Of a stretch of 64,000 nt of DNA, positions 61,436-64,000 are shown one piece after another. The translations under genes were made by a program, and so were the position numbers. The stretch covers positions 186,001-250,000 of the forward strand of contig NZ_FOTP01000005.1 of the NCBI RefSeq assembly GCF_900114605.1, read 5' to 3'. The first letter of the stretch is position 1. Every line of letters begins with the position of its first letter. The notes under the pieces were generated by a model, which saw nothing but the letters and a program-made list of their open reading frames with translations, was not told the DNA's origin and ran no database searches. Source of the DNA: Bradyrhizobium sp. NFR13 (lineage in GTDB: Bacteria; Pseudomonadota; Alphaproteobacteria; Rhizobiales; Xanthobacteraceae).

Positions 61436-62005
61436 GTGAGTGCAACACAGGCGGCATCGGATGACATTCTGATCGCCCGGATTGCGCAAGGCGACCGTCT
61501 TGCCATGCAGGTGCTTTATGGCAGGCACCATGTCCGGGTGTTTCGCTTCGGCCTTCGGCTGGTGCGGAACGAACAGATTGCTGAGGATCTTATCAGCGAA
61601 GTGTTCCTGGATGTGTGGCGGCAGGCAGGCAAATTCGAGGGTCGCTCCGCGGTATCGACATGGCTGCTGGCGATTACGAGGTTCAAGGCGCTGTCCGCGC
61701 TGCGCAAACGCAAGGACGCCGAACTGGACGACGAGACGGCCAACGCGATCGAGGATACGTCCGATAATCCCGAAGTGTCGGTTCAGAAAAAGGATACCAG
61801 TGACGCGTTGCGGAAGTGCCTGACATCTCTTTCGCCCGAGCATCGGGAAATCGTCGATCTCGTCTACTACCACGAGAAGTCCGTGGAAGAGGTGGCCGAG
61901 ATCGTTGGAATTCCCGAGAACACCGTTAAGACGCGCTTGTTTTATGCGCGCAAGAAATTAGCCGATCTGCTCAAGGCAGCCGGCATTGAACGAGGCTGGC
62001 CATGA
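61436..62005 (+). CDS. ECF sigma factor
   Basis: A 189-residue extracytoplasmic-function sigma factor. Region 2 spans about 20-90 (ISEVFLDVWRQAGKFEGRS, STWLLAITRFKALSALRKRK). Region 4 spans about 130-180 (LSPEHREIVDLVYYHEKSV, VAEIVGIPENTVKTRLFYARK). The GTG at 61436 has GAGACGGG upstream. The stop overlaps the start of the anti-sigma gene (ATGA, 62002-62005), so the two are translationally coupled. The stimulus and target genes are unknown; a subtilisin-like protease gene lies just downstream. Confidence 0.92.
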   Translation: MSATQAASDDILIARIAQGDRLAMQVLYGRHHVRVFRFGLRLVRNEQIAEDLISEVFLDVWRQAGKFEGRSAVSTWLLAITRFKALSALRKRKDAELDDETANAIEDTSDNPEVSVQKKDTSDALRKCLTSLSPEHREIVDLVYYHEKSVEEVAEIVGIPENTVKTRLFYARKKLADLLKAAGIERGWP

Positions 62006-62742
62006 TGGCGATGAGCAAGAAGGTGCCGAACCAGGAGCCAGGCGAGATCGAGGCATTGCTGCCTTGGCACGCCGCGGGCACGCTCAACGCGCGTGATGCT
62101 CGCCGCGTCGATGATGCGCTCGCCAGTGATCCTGAATTGGCGAGGCAATATGCCGTGATCCAGGAAGAATACGCGGAGACCATTGGCCTCAATGAGAGCC
62201 TCGGTGCGCCGTCCTCACGGGCAATGCAGAAGCTGTTTGCTGCGATCGACGCCGAGCCGGCGCGCAGCGGATCGACATCGGTGGATCTGTCGGCGCGGAT
62301 CTCCGGATTTTTCGCATCGCTGTCGCCGCGGACGCTCGCGGCTTCGGCCGCTGTTGGCGCGCTCGCGATCATGCTGCAGGCCAGTGTGATCGGCACCGTG
62401 CTGATGCAGCGCGATACCCGCACATTCCAGACCGCGTCCTATGAAGCCGCGCCGTCGCCAGCAAGTGCACCGACCACTGTCACCCGGTCGCTCGCGCCGG
62501 CACCGGCACCTGCCTCGGTAGAAGCCCCGACGCGACTGTTCGTCCGTTTCGCGCCGACTGCGCGGGTGTCGGACATCACGGCGCTGCTTGACGGCTATCA
62601 GGGCACGATTGTCGACAGCGGCAAGGACGGGCTGTTCCGGCTGCAATTCGGCAATCGGGTGATGACCAAGGACCAGATCGCCGGGCTGATCCGCCGGCTG
62701 GAGAACGAGAAGATCGTCAGCATGGCGGTTCAGGCGCAGTAG
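62002..62742 (+). CDS. Membrane anti-sigma factor with a propeptide-like periplasmic domain
   Basis: A 246-residue single-pass protein. Residues about 14-75 form the cytoplasmic anti-sigma domain (LLPWHAAGTLNARDARRVDD); it lacks the HxxxCxxC zinc motif, so it is of the zinc-less kind. A helix at about 111-135 crosses the membrane, followed by an Ala/Pro-rich linker (145-175). The periplasmic end, 178-246, has the order strand (RLFVRFA), helix (VSDITALLDGYQ), strand (GLFRLQFG), helix (TKDQIAGLIRRLEN), strand (VSMAV). This resembles the inhibitory prodomain of subtilases (I9-like). The ATG overlaps the sigma stop. Confidence 0.82.
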   Translation: MMAMSKKVPNQEPGEIEALLPWHAAGTLNARDARRVDDALASDPELARQYAVIQEEYAETIGLNESLGAPSSRAMQKLFAAIDAEPARSGSTSVDLSARISGFFASLSPRTLAASAAVGALAIMLQASVIGTVLMQRDTRTFQTASYEAAPSPASAPTTVTRSLAPAPAPASVEAPTRLFVRFAPTARVSDITALLDGYQGTIVDSGKDGLFRLQFGNRVMTKDQIAGLIRRLENEKIVSMAVQAQ

Positions 62743-62789
62743 GCGCCGTCGGTTGATCCGATCCGCATTGTGCGTGCGAGGCCTGTTCC

Positions 62790-64000
62790 ATGAGACATGA
62801 TCGTGGTGCCTCCGGACCAATGATGAAATGCACGGCCGCTGTGCTTTCGCTTGCCGTTGCATGGTCGTTCGGCCTTTCGGTCGCCGGCGCGCAGAGCATG
62901 ATGCGCTCGCCAAGCCTCAATATCGGATCGCGCGTTCCCACGATCGCTCCGAGCACAACGCCGCGTATCAATCCGAATATCGCTACGGGGGCGGGCCGCA
63001 TCGCCGGCCGTGGCCCGAATATCGCGAGCCGCGGACCCATTGCTGGTCGCGTCGGTATCACCAGCACCGGTCCGCGCGGGGCGGCGATCGGGACGACAGC
63101 CAGCCGGACACCGCCCATATCCTCGCGGCCAGGACGTACGCCGCCGCCGAAGATCGTGGGCGTGCTGCCAACCATTCCCTATGTGCGCTATTCGCCGAAC
63201 ACCTATCCGAGTTGCGCCTATGCCAATCGTGCGGCATCCGGCGAGTGCAACGAGAAGCCATTCGTTGCTGATCTCGGCGGCGGTGGTCCGACGCCGCGCA
63301 GTCAGAACGCCGGTGGTGGACCGCGCAGCAATGGTCCGCAAGCGGGCTTGAATACGCGTTACGTCCCCCGCCAGATCATCGCCGAACTCGATGGCGCGCT
63401 GACGCCCGATCAGACAGATGCGCTGGCGCGCCGTCTGCGTCTGGAGCGTCTGTCGTCGCAGGATTTTCCGTTGATCGGCGCGACGATCAACCTTTTCCGG
63501 ATCACCGATAATCGTTCGGTCGAAACTGTTGAGGCCCAGATGCGCGCCGAGGCTGACGTGCGCGCTGTGCAACCCAATTTCCGCTATGTGCTGCAGGACC
63601 AGGTGACAGTGCCAGCGCCGGGTGAGGGCGATCCCGCGCAATATGCGGTGGCGAAGCTTCGTCTGCCCGAGGCGCACAAGCTGTCCGCCGGTGCCAATGT
63701 CACAATCGCTGTGATCGATTCCGGCATCGACGTTGCGCATCCCGAACTCGCTGATGCCATCGTGGGATCATTCGATGCGCTTGGCAGTAAGGAAGGTGCG
63801 CATGTGCATGGCACTGGCATTGCGGGGGCGATCGTATCGCATGCGCGGCTGATGGGCAGCGCGCCGCGCGCGCGCATCTTGGCCATTCGCGCTTTTGGTG
63901 TGTCGCAGGGCGGTGCCGAGAGTTCGTCTTTCATCATCCTTAAGGGCATCAACCACGCGGCATTGAATGGCGCCCAGGTCATCAATATGAGCTTCGCCGG
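62790..64000 (+). CDS. Secreted S8 (subtilisin-like) serine protease, 3' partial
   Basis: The first 403 residues are inside the window. A signal peptide (up to about residue 35, VAGAQS) is followed by a Pro/Gly/Arg-rich segment (about 40-185), then a prodomain (about 190-270: YVPRQIIAELDG, INLFRIT, VEAQMRAEADVRAVQPNF). In the catalytic domain Asp310 (AVIDSGID) and His340 (HVHGTGIAG) are visible; the Ser lies beyond the edge. ATG 62790 has GAGG nine bases upstream and is preferred to ATG 62820 or 62823. It lies 47 bp after the anti-sigma gene, probably in the same operon. Confidence 0.85.
   Translation, partial: MRHDRGASGPMMKCTAAVLSLAVAWSFGLSVAGAQSMMRSPSLNIGSRVPTIAPSTTPRINPNIATGAGRIAGRGPNIASRGPIAGRVGITSTGPRGAAIGTTASRTPPISSRPGRTPPPKIVGVLPTIPYVRYSPNTYPSCAYANRAASGECNEKPFVADLGGGGPTPRSQNAGGGPRSNGPQAGLNTRYVPRQIIAELDGALTPDQTDALARRLRLERLSSQDFPLIGATINLFRITDNRSVETVEAQMRAEADVRAVQPNFRYVLQDQVTVPAPGEGDPAQYAVAKLRLPEAHKLSAGANVTIAVIDSGIDVAHPELADAIVGSFDALGSKEGAHVHGTGIAGAIVSHARLMGSAPRARILAIRAFGVSQGGAESSSFIILKGINHAALNGAQVINMSFA

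Noticed and set aside
61031-61873. 280-codon open frame on the minus strand
   Set aside because: Two-thirds of it is antisense to the ECF sigma factor gene. The remainder covers an intergenic region with two hairpins. No family features.

Overview
The window is about 62 to 63 % GC and densely coded on both strands. It looks like the chromosome of an alphaproteobacterium in the Bradyrhizobium/Rhodopseudomonas/Afipia part of the Rhizobiales. The clues are an imuA-imuB-dnaE2 mutasome behind a GAAC-N7-GAAC LexA box, an NrsF-type sigma/anti-sigma pair, a DUF2336 protein, an HWE-kinase bacteriophytochrome, and dispersed 'ATTCCGGG...CCCGGAAT' palindromes. No rRNA, tRNA, CRISPR array, intact transposon or prophage was seen. 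The genus is an inference; no marker gene is present.

Layout. 1-8.5 kb: the end of a DegT-type sugar aminotransferase, murJ, an orphan CoxL-like molybdenum hydroxylase with a possible RBS-masking hairpin, cytochrome c-556, a MazF/AbrB-type toxin-antitoxin pair with a 12-bp-arm palindrome, a CHRD protein, a diheme cytochrome c and a DMT exporter. 8.7-15.8 kb: sugar-acid metabolism (aldehyde dehydrogenase, SMP-30 lactonase, uronate-dehydrogenase-like enzyme, IlvD/Edd sugar-acid dehydratase, two PfkB kinases). 16.0-18.5 kb: a VOC protein, a TauE/SafE exporter and a TetR regulator around a short inverted repeat. 18.6-26.1 kb: a tight seven-gene operon with a NitT/TauT-type ABC importer, an enolase-superfamily enzyme, a Gfo/Idh/MocA oxidoreductase, a DUF993 aldolase-like protein and a TIM-barrel isomerase. 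This reads as an uptake-and-degradation pathway whose substrate I cannot name. 26.1-26.75 kb is non-coding and repeat-bearing.

26.7-31.9 kb: TetR plus an RND efflux operon with an operator over its promoter. 32-41.3 kb: a CnbZ-like protein, then an SOS region in which one LexA box sits between a divergent radical-SAM/UdgX pair and imuA-imuB-dnaE2. 41.3-47.6 kb: a small membrane protein, a family III CoA-transferase and a second (CzcA-type) RND system. 47.8-54.8 kb: a bacteriophytochrome kinase fused to a receiver, a TolC-like protein, an acetyl-CoA hydrolase/transferase and an enoyl-CoA hydratase. 54.9-60.9 kb: a secreted low-complexity protein, an NrsF-type sigma/anti-sigma pair with a SigF-like promoter, a DenD-like epimerase coupled to an internally deleted monooxygenase, a DUF2336 protein and a diguanylate cyclase. 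61.4-64 kb: an ECF sigma factor, a zinc-less membrane anti-sigma factor and a subtilisin-like protease running off the edge.

The strongest leads are (i) the last module, where the anti-sigma factor ends in a small domain that resembles the propeptide of the protease encoded next to it; (ii) the seven-gene catabolic operon of unknown substrate; and (iii) the LexA-centred pairing of the mutasome with a radical-SAM/UdgX repair pair.
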